Positions 10,154-18,554 of a stretch of DNA of 64,000 nt are shown in pieces. Position 1 is the first letter of the stretch. Every line of letters starts with the position of its first letter. The DNA is taken from assembly GCF_927798175.1 (NCBI RefSeq), contig NZ_CAKMMP010000003.1:451114-515113 (forward strand), given 5' to 3'. This stretch comes from Paenibacillus sp. JJ-223 (lineage in GTDB: Bacteria > Bacillota > Bacilli > Paenibacillales > Paenibacillaceae). The position numbers and the translations under genes were made by a program. The notes beneath the pieces are model-generated. The model searched no databases and had not been told where the DNA came from. It saw only the letters and a list, made by a program, of their open reading frames with translations.

Positions 10154-11353
10154 ATGGAACAACGACAAGCACGCAGCCCCATTCCCGTCACCGTATTGAG
10201 CGGATATTTGGGAGCGGGCAAAACAACTTTACTGAATCATGTGCTCCATAATCGCCAAGGCATGAGAGTGGCTGTGATCGTCAATGATTTGAGCGAGGTG
10301 AATATCGACGCTGGGTTGATCCGGGATGGCGGAGGTTTGTCTCGTATCGATGAGAAACTGGTGGAAATGTCCAATGGGTGCATCTGCTGCACCTTGCGCG
10401 AGGATTTGCTGAAAGAGGTGGAGCGACTCGCTTTGGAAGGCTCCTTTGATTATATTTTGATCGAATCGACAGGGATTGGCGAGCCTGTGCCTGTTGCTCA
10501 GACGTTTACATACATCGACGAAGAACTCGGGATTGATCTGACGAAATTTACACGCCTCGATACGATGGTAACTGTGGTGGATGCAGCCCAATTTTGGCGG
10601 GATTTCTATTCAAGGGAGACGCTGATGGATCGCGGCCAGGAAGCCGGTGAAGGAGATACGCGGGGGATCGTGCACCTGTTGACCGATCAGGTCGAGTTTT
10701 GCGATGTATTGGTCTTGAACAAATGTGATTTGGTGACGGAAGAGGAATTGCTCAAGCTGGAGAAGGCGCTCCGCGCGATGCAGCCGACAGCCAAACTGAT
10801 CCGAACGACGCATGGGCGAATTGATCCGCATGAAATTTTGAACACGGGGCGTTTCGACTTCGAAAAGGCAAGTCAGTCTGCGGGCTGGGTCCGGGAATTG
10901 ATGAAGGAAGAGCATACGCCCGAGACGGAGGAGTATGGCATTCACTCGTTCGTATATCATCGCAAACGTCCTTTCCATCCCGAACGCCTGCTTCGATGGA
11001 TTGCCAAGTGGCCGGACAGCATCGTTCGTTCGAAAGGGCTGATGTGGCTTGCGACGCGCAACCATATGGCCGTTTCCTTTAGCCATGCCGGTACATCGAA
11101 GCAGTTGGCTCCGGCAGGATTGTGGGTCGGCGCGATGAGTGAGGAGGAACGTCATTTGCATTTTGGCGATACGCTGCCGAACATTCCGGATTGGGATGAG
11201 ACGTGGGGGGACCGGGTAACCAAGCTTGTGTTCATCGGCATTGACATGGACCGTTCGGAGATTGAACGGACACTGGACGAAACGCTGCTGACGGATGAAG
11301 AGATGCAGCGGAATTGGAGGGATTTGAAGGATCCGTTTCCGACGTGGCATTGA
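10154..11353 (+). CDS. COG0523 GTPase, putative zinc chaperone (YciC/ZigA-like)
   Basis: A 399-residue G3E-family GTPase. The Walker A motif is GYLGAGKTT near residues 17-25, the metal-binding CxCC motif appears as NGCICCTLRED near 74-84, and NKCDL (G4) is near 195. The C-terminal CobW domain starts around 255 (YGIHSFVYHRKRPFHPERL). Relatives such as B. subtilis YciC are induced by zinc starvation and are thought to move zinc to client proteins. A perfect Zur box precedes the gene, and GGAGG lies just before the ATG. Neighbours on both sides carry Zur-like boxes, making a zinc-starvation cluster. Confidence 0.88.
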   Translation: MEQRQARSPIPVTVLSGYLGAGKTTLLNHVLHNRQGMRVAVIVNDLSEVNIDAGLIRDGGGLSRIDEKLVEMSNGCICCTLREDLLKEVERLALEGSFDYILIESTGIGEPVPVAQTFTYIDEELGIDLTKFTRLDTMVTVVDAAQFWRDFYSRETLMDRGQEAGEGDTRGIVHLLTDQVEFCDVLVLNKCDLVTEEELLKLEKALRAMQPTAKLIRTTHGRIDPHEILNTGRFDFEKASQSAGWVRELMKEEHTPETEEYGIHSFVYHRKRPFHPERLLRWIAKWPDSIVRSKGLMWLATRNHMAVSFSHAGTSKQLAPAGLWVGAMSEEERHLHFGDTLPNIPDWDETWGDRVTKLVFIGIDMDRSEIERTLDETLLTDEEMQRNWRDLKDPFPTWH

Positions 11354-11385
11354 CAACAGAAAACAATTCAGCTACTATGATTAAA

Positions 11386-11400
11386 TAGTAATTATTACGA
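11386..11400 (+). promoter_or_regulatory. Zur box before the L33 paralogue
   Basis: TAGTAATTATTACGA differs from the Zur consensus at one base. It is 28 bases before the rpmG ATG, between the GTPase stop and rpmG. Confidence 0.75.
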
Positions 11401-11427
11401 TTTAAGAAGACGAAGGAGGCATCACCC

Positions 11428-11577
11428 ATGAGAGTCATCGTAACCTTAGCCTGCACCGAGTGCGGGGACCGCAACTATACCACCACCAAGAACAAACGCA
11501 ATCACCCGGAGCGGCTGGAAATGAAAAAGTATTCCCCCCGCCTGAAAAAAATGACGATTCACCGCGAAACGAGATAA
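11428..11577 (+). CDS. rpmG: 50S ribosomal protein L33 paralogue with only one Cys pair
   Basis: A 49-residue protein starting [17 protein letters not shown] and ending [10 protein letters not shown], clearly bL33. The ATG follows GAAGGAGGCATCACCC. Zinc-binding L33 carries two CxxC pairs; here the first (CTEC) is kept, but the second position reads KKYSPRLKK without Cys, as in zinc-independent C-minus L33. With two of four ligands it should not hold structural zinc. A Zur-type box directly upstream fits the known scheme in which zinc-free paralogues replace zinc ribosomal proteins during starvation. Confidence 0.92.
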   Translation: MRVIVTLACTECGDRNYTTTKNKRNHPERLEMKKYSPRLKKMTIHRETR

Positions 11578-11591
11578 ACCGGTTTGCTAGC

Positions 11592-11612
11592 TTGTACATA
11601 ACAAGTGTACAA
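11592..11612 (+). promoter_or_regulatory. Perfect dyad overlapping a possible promoter
   Basis: TTGTACA-N7-TGTACAA is a perfect inverted repeat. TACAAT at 11608-11613 could be a -10 box with TTGCTA at 11584-11589 as -35 (18-base spacer), so a bound regulator would block it. The regulator is unknown; the candidate target is the gene at 11800. Confidence 0.4.
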
Positions 11613-11660
11613 TATATTTAGCCAAGTAACAGGGGGGTAGCACCCTCCCAGAACTTTTGA

Positions 11661-11691
11661 GAGCACAGCAATGTGCTCTTTCGTTATTTTT
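11661..11691 (+). terminator. Intrinsic terminator or attenuator between rpmG and the 11800 gene
   Basis: GAGCACA-gcaa-TGTGCTC stem followed by TTTCGTTATTTTT. It may simply end rpmG transcripts, or attenuate transcripts begun at the 11584-11613 promoter. A second G/C-rich hairpin (GGGGGGT-agc-ACCCTCCC) lies just upstream near 11632-11649. Confidence 0.5.
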
Positions 11692-11799
11692 GGATTGGCT
11701 ATACCGTGTAGTTCCAGAAGAAACGATCTTGAGGCGCACAAGCGTGTTCTTGTTTTTGCATACAGCCCAATGGGCGTTTTAGTAATAGGAGGTTTGGAT

Positions 11800-12372
11800 A
11801 TGGATGAAGATGCCCGTTTAACGACCCGTTCGAATGCCGATTCTCAGGATGACAGCGATTCAGCTTCAACATTACATAACCGTTCCCGTGCGGTGGAAGC
11901 AGCAACGATCCTTCCGCCCTCGGCGGAACAGGAAGTGCTGTTCAGCAACCAACCCGCTCACCTCTGGAAAAGGCGCAGGCAAGAGCTTCTCCAGTGGACG
12001 GAACGCGATAAAACAACCGTTTCTCCCAAACGAACGACGTTATGGAATGGGATCGAAGTGGATTTCCAGTTGGTTTCTGCCTTGGATCTGATGTCTCAAA
12101 AAGGAATGCTGACCGAATATTCTTGTGCAGGAGTAAGCCCCCTCGATGAACCTGTGGACCATTCCTTGTATGCATATGTTACACTGGTACAGAATGGGGC
12201 GGCTGACCAATTCGTAGAGTTTGCGATGAACCGTATGCGAAATAGGCTGCTTGTCACACTGGATCAGCTCACCGGCCGTTATGACCTGTCATCCTTCTTT
12301 ATCGGCCATAACCGCAGTTTCTGCTGGTGGATGCAGCATTGCGCTGCGCAGTTCGAAATCCGAAACGAATAG
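11800..12372 (+). CDS. Hypothetical protein
   Basis: A 190-residue cytosolic-looking protein. The chosen ATG follows AGGAGGTTTGGAT; the open frame extends upstream to 11671 but that part crosses the terminator. The first 70 residues are polar and low in structure (DSQDDSDSASTLHNRS), and the rest seems folded, with LWNGIEVDFQLVSALDLMSQKG and a Trp/Cys-rich end HNRSFCWWMQHCAAQFE. I do not recognise a family. It lies behind a dyad-overlapped promoter and 60 bases before a membrane-peptidase gene on the same strand. Confidence 0.65.
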   Translation: MDEDARLTTRSNADSQDDSDSASTLHNRSRAVEAATILPPSAEQEVLFSNQPAHLWKRRRQELLQWTERDKTTVSPKRTTLWNGIEVDFQLVSALDLMSQKGMLTEYSCAGVSPLDEPVDHSLYAYVTLVQNGAADQFVEFAMNRMRNRLLVTLDQLTGRYDLSSFFIGHNRSFCWWMQHCAAQFEIRNE

Positions 12373-12432
12373 TCGGCTTCGTCCGTATTTTCGCGAATAT
12401 GATTGAATGGAAAGCAGGGGGTGGCACCACAT

Positions 12433-13137
12433 TTGAACAAATGGCTCAAGACGATATTGTTTTTGCTGGGCTCGGCGTTTCTTACACGTTTTATTCCGTT
12501 TTCATCGTTGTTCCGCAATTTGGATACGATGATCCACGAGTTCGGCCACGCGCTTGTTACGCTGCTATTATCCGGCAAAGTGCTGCGCATTGAGTTGTAT
12601 GCCGACCATAGCGGCGTTACGTATTCCTCGATGCTTACGCCCGGCAGGTCGATCCTGGTTTCTCTGGCCGGTTATCTGTGCGCGTCGCTGTTTGCCTGGC
12701 TGTTGTTTGTTCTTTATCGAAAAGGACGGCACATGTGGGGACTCGGGATCATGACCGCGGTCGCTGCCGTCTCGCTTCTGCTGTATGTCCGGGGAGAATT
12801 CGGCATGTTATGGCTAACGGGTTTTATCGCGCTGAATGCGGTCATCATGATTTTTGGCGCCAAATTCGCCAAGTTCTATTATCTTTTGCTGGCGTTTCTT
12901 ACGTTGGAAGAATCCGTGGTTAGCGCCATGTACGTGGGCTGGATGTCCTGGACGCACCCTTCCGCTGCGGGAGACGCAACCAATCTGGCCAGTCAGACCT
13001 TTATGCCCGCATTGTTTTGGGGCACACTTTTTGCCTTGTTTGCGCTATGGTGTGCCAAAGGAGCGTTGACTTCCTTTTTTGGCAAAAACGCCGCATCCGG
13101 GGCCCGCTCTCGCAGAGTACGACAACGCAGTGCATAG
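12433..13137 (+). CDS. M50-type membrane metallopeptidase (site-2-protease-like)
   Basis: A membrane protein of about 234 residues with HEFGH (HExxH zinc motif) within the first or second membrane segment, followed by four to five more hydrophobic segments. This is the arrangement of short M50B-like proteins in Bacillales, which often keep the zinc motif but lack a proven substrate. The TTG at 12433 has GGGGGTGG eight bases before it and is preferred; an in-frame ATG at 12403 lacks a good ribosome site. It follows the hypothetical gene at 11800 closely and may be cotranscribed. Confidence 0.7.
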   Translation: MNKWLKTILFLLGSAFLTRFIPFSSLFRNLDTMIHEFGHALVTLLLSGKVLRIELYADHSGVTYSSMLTPGRSILVSLAGYLCASLFAWLLFVLYRKGRHMWGLGIMTAVAAVSLLLYVRGEFGMLWLTGFIALNAVIMIFGAKFAKFYYLLLAFLTLEESVVSAMYVGWMSWTHPSAAGDATNLASQTFMPALFWGTLFALFALWCAKGALTSFFGKNAASGARSRRVRQRSA

Positions 13138-13195
13138 TTGAATGGGAAAAGAGCAAATCCTGCGGGCAGGGAGTAGCAATCTTCCGCCGCAGTCC

Positions 13196-13226
13196 AAAAA
13201 GCGCCCCCTTGAAAGGGAGCGCTTTT
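13196..13226 (-). terminator. Intrinsic terminator, best read on the minus strand
   Basis: AAAAGCGCCCCCTT pairs with AAGGGAGCGCTTTT across a short loop. Read leftward it has one G-U pair and ends in TTTTT, serving the DUF4363 gene. It may also stop readthrough from the peptidase gene. Confidence 0.6.
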
Positions 13227-13236
13227 CTCGTGTACA

Positions 13237-13608
13237 TTAATCGCCCAAATTTTCCCACAGGACATAAAAATAATAGATTTCTTCCATGATCGCCTTATCG
13301 TCTTTTGCGGCTACGCCACCCTTCATCCGGGCAAGCGTGCCCAGAATGTCATAAATCGTTTCACGCTCCACGCTGAACTGGATGCGATCCACGATTCGGT
13401 CCCACGCCTTCAGGGCATATTCGATTTCTGACTTGGCTTGGGTCCACTGTTTGGCTTCAACTTGTTTCTCCAGCGATTGCACCGATTCAACCAAGCGATC
13501 ATTCTCGCCCCACGGTTTTTTGAGAATCGTTCCCGTAGCCATGACGGCGCAAAAGATGAGAATCAGAACGATGGGAACCACATAGAGCAGCCACAATCGT
13601 GCTTTCAT
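13237..13608 (-). CDS. DUF4363 family protein
   Basis: A 123-residue protein with one N-terminal membrane anchor (about residues 5-27, LWLLYVVPIVLILIFCAVM) and a helical extracytoplasmic domain with ETIYDILGTLARMKGGVAAKD near 85-105, the pattern of DUF4363. These proteins frequently sit beside DUF421 (YetF-like) membrane proteins, as here, 30 bases downstream of one on the same strand. The ATG is preceded by GCAGGAGGGGATACG. Function unknown; an envelope or spore-related role is only inferred from family distribution. Confidence 0.8.
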   Translation of the reverse strand: MKARLWLLYVVPIVLILIFCAVMATGTILKKPWGENDRLVESVQSLEKQVEAKQWTQAKSEIEYALKAWDRIVDRIQFSVERETIYDILGTLARMKGGVAAKDDKAIMEEIYYFYVLWENLGD

Positions 13609-13638
13609 CGTATCCCCTCCTGCAGTGTAATCTTTCCG

Positions 13639-14367
13639 TTAGAACGGCCCTTCGTAGTCGCCCATGTCCGTTTTCTCCGTGATTTTGTCTTCGAAAAGGT
13701 CGATGTACAGTTTGTCATTGGGCAAAATGGCGGCAAAGGCGATGTCTTGGATCGTTATTTTTTTCTTTTTAAGCTGCTCGGTGAGCCAATGAATGTCCTT
13801 GTTTCGTTCTTCGAGATTTTGTTTGATCAGTACGCCGTCAATGATCAGCTCGGTCATGAGCTTGTTCGGGCTTGTCTTCATGTGCATATCCTTGGCCGTC
13901 ACCGGTTGGTTCTCCGGCTTCAGGACAACGGAGAGACTGCCGTCCGGTTCAAGAATGCCATAGTCGACCGTCGTAATGTCGAACACGTCTTTTTGCCGCA
14001 GCATCATCGTCAGTTCATCGAATTTCACGCGCATTTTATGCATGTTTTGTTCCAAAATTTTGCCGCTCTGGATCACCAGCGTAGGATCGGAGTCAAACCA
14101 TTTGGACACGGTACGATTTTTCAAGGTCACATATTGAAAAATAATCGTAACCAACGTAAATATGGTCAACGCGACGAAATGAATCCATGCTTTGGAGGAA
14201 AGGTCCGTGGCGAACGTTCCCGCAATCGAACCGATCGTAATGCCGTTTATGTAATCAAAGTACGTCAGGTTGCCCATTTGCTGTTTGCCCAGCACCCGCG
14301 TGTAAATCATGAGGGTCAGAAAAGCGATAACCGAGCGTACTGCGACCACCCATGTTTCTTCCATCAT
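13639..14367 (-). CDS. DUF421 (YetF-like) membrane protein
   Basis: A 242-residue protein from the ATG at 14367, which follows AAAGGACGGTGA; the open frame upstream to 14517 passes through the preceding terminator and is rejected. Three N-terminal membrane segments include YTRVLGKQQMGNLTYFDYIN, the hallmark of the family. The cytosolic C-terminal YetF domain follows, with TVSKWFDSDPTLVIQSGKILEQN and PDGSLSVVLK. Usual family length is 210-240. It probably forms an operon with the DUF4363 gene. Confidence 0.85.
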   Translation of the reverse strand: MMEETWVVAVRSVIAFLTLMIYTRVLGKQQMGNLTYFDYINGITIGSIAGTFATDLSSKAWIHFVALTIFTLVTIIFQYVTLKNRTVSKWFDSDPTLVIQSGKILEQNMHKMRVKFDELTMMLRQKDVFDITTVDYGILEPDGSLSVVLKPENQPVTAKDMHMKTSPNKLMTELIIDGVLIKQNLEERNKDIHWLTEQLKKKKITIQDIAFAAILPNDKLYIDLFEDKITEKTDMGDYEGPF

Positions 14368-14425
14368 CGAGAAATCACCGTCCTTTGTATACCAGCTTTT
14401 CCCGTCTCTTAACATCTTATTCCAC

Positions 14426-14460
14426 AAAAAAAAGAAGCCCGGAATGTAAATTCCGGACTT
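14426..14460 (-). terminator. Intrinsic terminator of the uxuA-uxuB operon
   Basis: Read on the minus strand, AAGTCCGGAAT-tta-CATTCCGGGCTT folds into a stem and is followed by TTTTTTTT. It separates uxuB from the DUF421 gene. Confidence 0.8.
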
Positions 14461-14550
14461 CGACTGAAACGTGAGAGCATAACGAATGATTCCGTTCATC
14501 GTGCATGGATTTGGCAAAAAGGTGCTCCGACGACCGCAAGATCTTAGGTC

Positions 14551-15414
14551 TTATACGCCGGAGTAGGCCATGAAGCCGCCGTCAACGGGAATGACGGTCC
14601 CTGTTACAAATCCGGATTGGCGTTCGTCGGCAAGCCACATCAGCGTGCCGAGCAGATCTTCCGGTTTGCCGAAACGACGCATCGGCGTATGGGAAATGAT
14701 TTTGCTGGAGCGTTCGGTCGGCGAACCATCCGGATTCAACAGCAGATTGCGATTTTGCTCCGTCAGGAAAAAGCCGGGAGCGATCGCATTTACCCGAATG
14801 CCGGATTCGGCCAGATGAACGGCCAGCCATTGCGTGAAATTATTGATCGCCGCTTTGGCCGCGCTGTAGGCAGGCACCTTGGTCATCGGGGAAGGGGCGC
14901 TCATCGATGAAATGTTGATGACCGTTGCCAGTACGCTGCGTTCGATCATTTGTCTGGCAAAGATTTGCGTAGGAATCAGCGAGCCGACAAAATTCAAGTC
15001 CATCACTTGTCGAAATCCGCTTACGCTTACGTCAAAAAAAGTTGTGATGTTTTCCTGGTGCAGGTCTTCGAGCCGAAAAATTTCATTCGTTGTATTGGCG
15101 CTGGCATGATTGCCGCCGGCACCGTTAATGAGAATGTCGCATGGCCCAAGCCGTTCAAGCACCGCATCCGCGGCCGCCTGGACGCTATCCGGCTGCGTGA
15201 CGTCGCAAGCAACGGCAATGGCTTTGCCGCCTGTGGCCGTAATGGCAGCAGCCACTTCTTCACCTTTGGATACCGTGCGGTTAAGTATCGCGACTTGAGC
15301 ACCATGTCTGGCCAGTTCCTCGGCCATCGCGCGGCACAGGACGCCGGCACCGCCCGTAATGACCGCCGTTTTTCCTTGCAGTCTCGACGAGGTCTCGCGA
15401 ATGAGTTCGTTCAT
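14551..15414 (-). CDS. uxuB: D-mannonate oxidoreductase (fructuronate reductase), SDR type
   Basis: Interconverts D-fructuronate and D-mannonate with NAD(H) in glucuronate breakdown. It is an SDR protein of 287 residues, like B. subtilis YjmF, rather than the long-chain E. coli UxuB. The Rossmann motif [12 protein letters not shown] is near 21-32, NGAGG near 98-102, the catalytic Ser in NISSMS near 165, and YSAAK near 180. Start at ATG 15414, behind GGAGGGC; this ATG overlaps the stop of uxuA in an ATGA arrangement, so translation is coupled. Ends before a strong terminator. Confidence 0.9.
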   Translation of the reverse strand: MNELIRETSSRLQGKTAVITGGAGVLCRAMAEELARHGAQVAILNRTVSKGEEVAAAITATGGKAIAVACDVTQPDSVQAAADAVLERLGPCDILINGAGGNHASANTTNEIFRLEDLHQENITTFFDVSVSGFRQVMDLNFVGSLIPTQIFARQMIERSVLATVINISSMSAPSPMTKVPAYSAAKAAINNFTQWLAVHLAESGIRVNAIAPGFFLTEQNRNLLLNPDGSPTERSSKIISHTPMRRFGKPEDLLGTLMWLADERQSGFVTGTVIPVDGGFMAYSGV

Positions 15415-16487
15415 GCTTTTGCCCTCCTTTGCAGGGAATCCCAGGCGCCCCACAGATACATAATACCCAGCGCGCGATCATAAAGGCCATATCCTGGTCT
15501 GCATTTCTCTCCCCATAAATGGCGTCCATGGTCCGGTCGGGCGTACCCCGTAAACCCGGTGTCATGGTAGGCTTCCACGATGCCCACGATGTCAACGCTT
15601 CCGTCCTGGGTCCGATGCGACGTTTCGATGAAATCGCCATTCTCGTACACTTTTACATTGCGGATGTGGGCAAAAGGAATCCGATCCTTGAACTCATGGA
15701 TCATGCCGATGATATCGTTGGCTGGATTCGCTCCGAGCGAGCCGCTGCACAATGTAACGCAGTTGGATGGACTATCATGCAAATTCAAATATTTGCGAAT
15801 GTTGTCCTGGGTCGTAATGATTTTCGGCAGGCCGAAGATCGACCATGGCGGATCGTCCGGGTGGATGGCCATCTTGATGCCAAGCTGCTCCGCGACAGGG
15901 ATGATCTCGTCCAAAAAGTATTTTGCGTTCTGCCACATATCGTCTTCCGAGACATTTTTGTATGCTTCGAACGCGCTTGTCAAGTACTGGAGACGCTCAG
16001 GCTCCCAGCCCGGCATCGTCAATTCGGAGTTTTCCGTAATGCGGCGGACCAGTTCGAACGGGTCCATGTCTTCGAGTTTGTTTTTTTCGTAGAATAGGGC
16101 GGTGGAGCCGTCCTCCATCTCCTTATACATGTCGGTACGCAGCCAGTCGAAGATCGGCATGAAATTATAACAGATGACTTTGACGCCAACCTGCGCAAGC
16201 TTTTCCATCGTTTTTTTGTAGTTTTCGATATATTTGTCCCGGGTGGGGAGACCGAGTTTGATATCTTCATGGACGTTAACGCTTTCAACGACATCCATAT
16301 GTAGTCCGGCCCGATCCGCCGCCTTCTTGATTGCCAAAATGCTCTCCATGGGCCATTCTTCGCCTGCAGGCACATCGTGCAGTGCCCATACAATGCCTTC
16401 AACGCCCGGGATCTGACGGATGTCATCCAGCGATACCGTATCGTTGCCTTCGCCAAACCAGCGAAAAACCATTCTCATGACGTTCAC
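15411..16487 (-). CDS. uxuA: Mannonate dehydratase
   Basis: Dehydrates D-mannonate to 2-keto-3-deoxygluconate, the step after UxuB. The 358 residues match the family. Visible motifs are [17 protein letters not shown] at the N-terminus, [17 protein letters not shown] near 205-222 with metal-binding His and Asp, and [13 protein letters not shown] near 305-318. The ATG follows GATGAGGTGAACGTC. With uxuB it handles glucuronic acid released by the GH67 enzyme encoded 5 kb away. A cre-like site lies 66 bases upstream. Confidence 0.95.
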   Translation of the reverse strand: MNVMRMVFRWFGEGNDTVSLDDIRQIPGVEGIVWALHDVPAGEEWPMESILAIKKAADRAGLHMDVVESVNVHEDIKLGLPTRDKYIENYKKTMEKLAQVGVKVICYNFMPIFDWLRTDMYKEMEDGSTALFYEKNKLEDMDPFELVRRITENSELTMPGWEPERLQYLTSAFEAYKNVSEDDMWQNAKYFLDEIIPVAEQLGIKMAIHPDDPPWSIFGLPKIITTQDNIRKYLNLHDSPSNCVTLCSGSLGANPANDIIGMIHEFKDRIPFAHIRNVKVYENGDFIETSHRTQDGSVDIVGIVEAYHDTGFTGYARPDHGRHLWGEKCRPGYGLYDRALGIMYLWGAWDSLQRRAKA

Positions 16488-16552
16488 CTCATCATTTTAT
16501 ATAGGAAAGAATACAACGCTCAATTACCATACTACCATACAAGTTTGAATGT

Positions 16553-16566
16553 TGGAAGCGCTTTTA
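16553..16566 (-). promoter_or_regulatory. cre-like CcpA site before uxuA
   Basis: TGGAAGCGCTTTTA compares with the palindrome TGAAAGCGCTTTCA with two mismatches. Its position before uxuA fits carbon catabolite repression of a sugar-acid operon. Confidence 0.5.
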
Positions 16567-16675
16567 AGGAAAAATTTGATGACATTTCCCCAAAAAAATG
16601 TGAGCTCTCTCTCATAAGTGGTCTTAACTCTTGTGGATCATGAAGGAAAGAAGTAAAATAACTACAATGGTTTAA

Positions 16676-16687
16676 ATGTTTAAACAT
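16676..16687 (+). promoter_or_regulatory. Palindrome before the ArsR gene
   Basis: ATGTTTAAACAT is a perfect 12-base palindrome, with an additional TTTAAA copy six bases upstream. It lies 34 bases before the ArsR ATG and is a reasonable autoregulatory operator. Confidence 0.4.
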
Positions 16688-16721
16688 ATCAACTTTATAG
16701 AGAAAGAAGGAAGGAAACCCG

Positions 16722-17024
16722 ATGGGACAAAAAGCACTATCCATTTTTCAATCCTGCATGCCTTTGTTTCAGGTGCTCAGCGACTCACATCGCCAATCCA
16801 TCCTGATGCTGCTGACAGAAAAGGGGAGAATGACCGTCAATGAAATTACGGAGCAATCCAGCCTCTCGCGCCCGGCTATATCCCACCATCTCAAGCTGCT
16901 GCTGGACAAAGACTTGATTTCGGTGGAGCAGCAGGGAACCCAACGCTATTATTCCGCTTCATTGCAGGCATCGGTTCAATTACTGAAGGAATTGGTGGCG
17001 GCATTGGAAGAAGAGTGTTTATAG
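16722..17024 (+). CDS. ArsR-family transcriptional regulator
   Basis: A 100-residue winged helix protein with MTVNEITEQSSLSRPAISHHLKLL near 37-60 as the recognition unit and QGTQRYYSA as the wing. Metal-binding Cys pairs typical of ArsR/SmtB sensors in the recognition helix are absent, so it probably senses something else. It lies 15 bases before the aldehyde dehydrogenase gene and so probably controls it. The ATG follows AAGAAGGAAGGAAACCCG. Confidence 0.85.
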   Translation: MGQKALSIFQSCMPLFQVLSDSHRQSILMLLTEKGRMTVNEITEQSSLSRPAISHHLKLLLDKDLISVEQQGTQRYYSASLQASVQLLKELVAALEEECL

Positions 17025-17039
17025 GGAGGAGCAGATCAT

Positions 17040-18440
17040 ATGACAAAAATACGGGAAATAACCAGCCCGGAAGTAGAGGAAATTTTGGAGCTGCAGCAGC
17101 AATTTTACCGCTCGGGCTCCACCCGTTCGCCGGAAGCTCGCATTGAACGTCTTATTTGGCTTAAGGATGCGATTCGAAAATACGAGAAACCGTTGACCGA
17201 AGCGCTGTATCAGGATCTCGGCAAAAGCGAATTCGAATCATATACGACCGAGATCGGTTTTATGCTCGACAGCATCTCGCACACGATTCGGAACGTGAAA
17301 CGCTGGGCCAAACCGAAAAAGGTCAAAACGCAGCTGGCCCTCATCGGTTCCAAAAGCTATATCATTCCCGAGCCTTACGGATCGGTTCTCATCATCGGGC
17401 CGTTCAACTATCCGTTCCAGTTGCTGATCGAGCCGCTCGTGGGTGCCGTTGCGGCTGGCAATACGGCCGTGCTGAAGGCATCCGAACATACGCCGGCCGT
17501 TTCGGCCGTCGTGCGGGACATCATCACATCGGTATTCGAGCCGGGGTACGTCCAGGTCATTGAAGGAGCCAAAGATACGACGACGGCTCTCATCCAAGCG
17601 AAATTTGATTATATTTTTTTTACGGGGAGTGTGCCCGTCGGCAAAATCGTCATGGAGGCCGCTGCCAAAAACCTCATTCCGGTTACGCTGGAGCTGGGCG
17701 GCAAAAGTCCGGTCATCGTGGACGAACATGCCGACCTCAAAGTCGCCGCGCAGCGCATTATGTGGGGCAAGCTGCTCAACACAGGTCAAACGTGCATCGC
17801 ACCGGATTATCTGCTCGTCCATGAGCGGGTGAAGCAAACGTTGATCGAGGAAATGAAGGCGGCCGTGCACAGCTTCTACGGCTCGGACGTTCGGCATAAT
17901 CGGGATTATGGCCGGATCGTCAATGAAGCCCATTTCAAGCGGTTGAGCCATCTGATCGAGCGGGATAAGGCACACCTGATTTTTGGAGGACAAACGGACG
18001 AGGCAGATCGCTTCATCTCGCCTACGCTGCTGGACGTGGAGTCTTGGGAAGCAGCGAGTATGGAAGACGAAATTTTCGGCCCGATCCTCCCGATTATCAG
18101 TTATCATGATATTGACGAAGCCATCGCAGGCATTTTGAAACTTCCCAAACCATTGGCTTTGTATCTGTTCACTTCCGATAAGCAGGTTCAGGAGAAGGTG
18201 CTGCAGGAAGTGTCCTTTGGCGGAGGATGTATCAACGATACGATTACCCATGTGGCCAACCCGCGGCTGCCTTTTGGCGGGGTAGGGAATTCCGGAATCG
18301 GCGGATACCACGGGCGATACAGCTTCGAAACCTTTTCGCATGTGAAAAGCATACTCCGAAAAAGCACGCGGCTGAATCTGCCGATCTTGTACCCGCCTTA
18401 TGCCGGCAAATTACAAACGATCAAACGGCTGTTGAAATAA
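17040..18440 (+). CDS. Aldehyde dehydrogenase, class 3-like
   Basis: NAD(P)-dependent oxidation of an aldehyde to its acid. The 466-residue length and the short N-terminus match the class 3/YwdH-like branch, which often acts on fatty or medium-chain aldehydes. Catalytic residues are visible: N123 in PFNYPF, E218 in TLELGGKSP, C252 in NTGQTCIAPD, and FTGSVPVGK near 194-202 for cofactor. The C-terminus is PFGGVGNSGIGGYHGRYSF. It forms an operon with the ArsR gene; a link to the xylan genes on either side is not evident. Confidence 0.92.
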   Translation: MTKIREITSPEVEEILELQQQFYRSGSTRSPEARIERLIWLKDAIRKYEKPLTEALYQDLGKSEFESYTTEIGFMLDSISHTIRNVKRWAKPKKVKTQLALIGSKSYIIPEPYGSVLIIGPFNYPFQLLIEPLVGAVAAGNTAVLKASEHTPAVSAVVRDIITSVFEPGYVQVIEGAKDTTTALIQAKFDYIFFTGSVPVGKIVMEAAAKNLIPVTLELGGKSPVIVDEHADLKVAAQRIMWGKLLNTGQTCIAPDYLLVHERVKQTLIEEMKAAVHSFYGSDVRHNRDYGRIVNEAHFKRLSHLIERDKAHLIFGGQTDEADRFISPTLLDVESWEAASMEDEIFGPILPIISYHDIDEAIAGILKLPKPLALYLFTSDKQVQEKVLQEVSFGGGCINDTITHVANPRLPFGGVGNSGIGGYHGRYSFETFSHVKSILRKSTRLNLPILYPPYAGKLQTIKRLLK

Positions 18441-18554
18441 GCCATACGGGTTTCGGATCAAACGAACTCGGTTTCTTAGTGCCACCCGGCAGGGTCAACA
18501 CTTAGCCATAGCGCGGCGAGAATCGACGGAAGCGAAGTGTTGCGGCCCAAAGAC

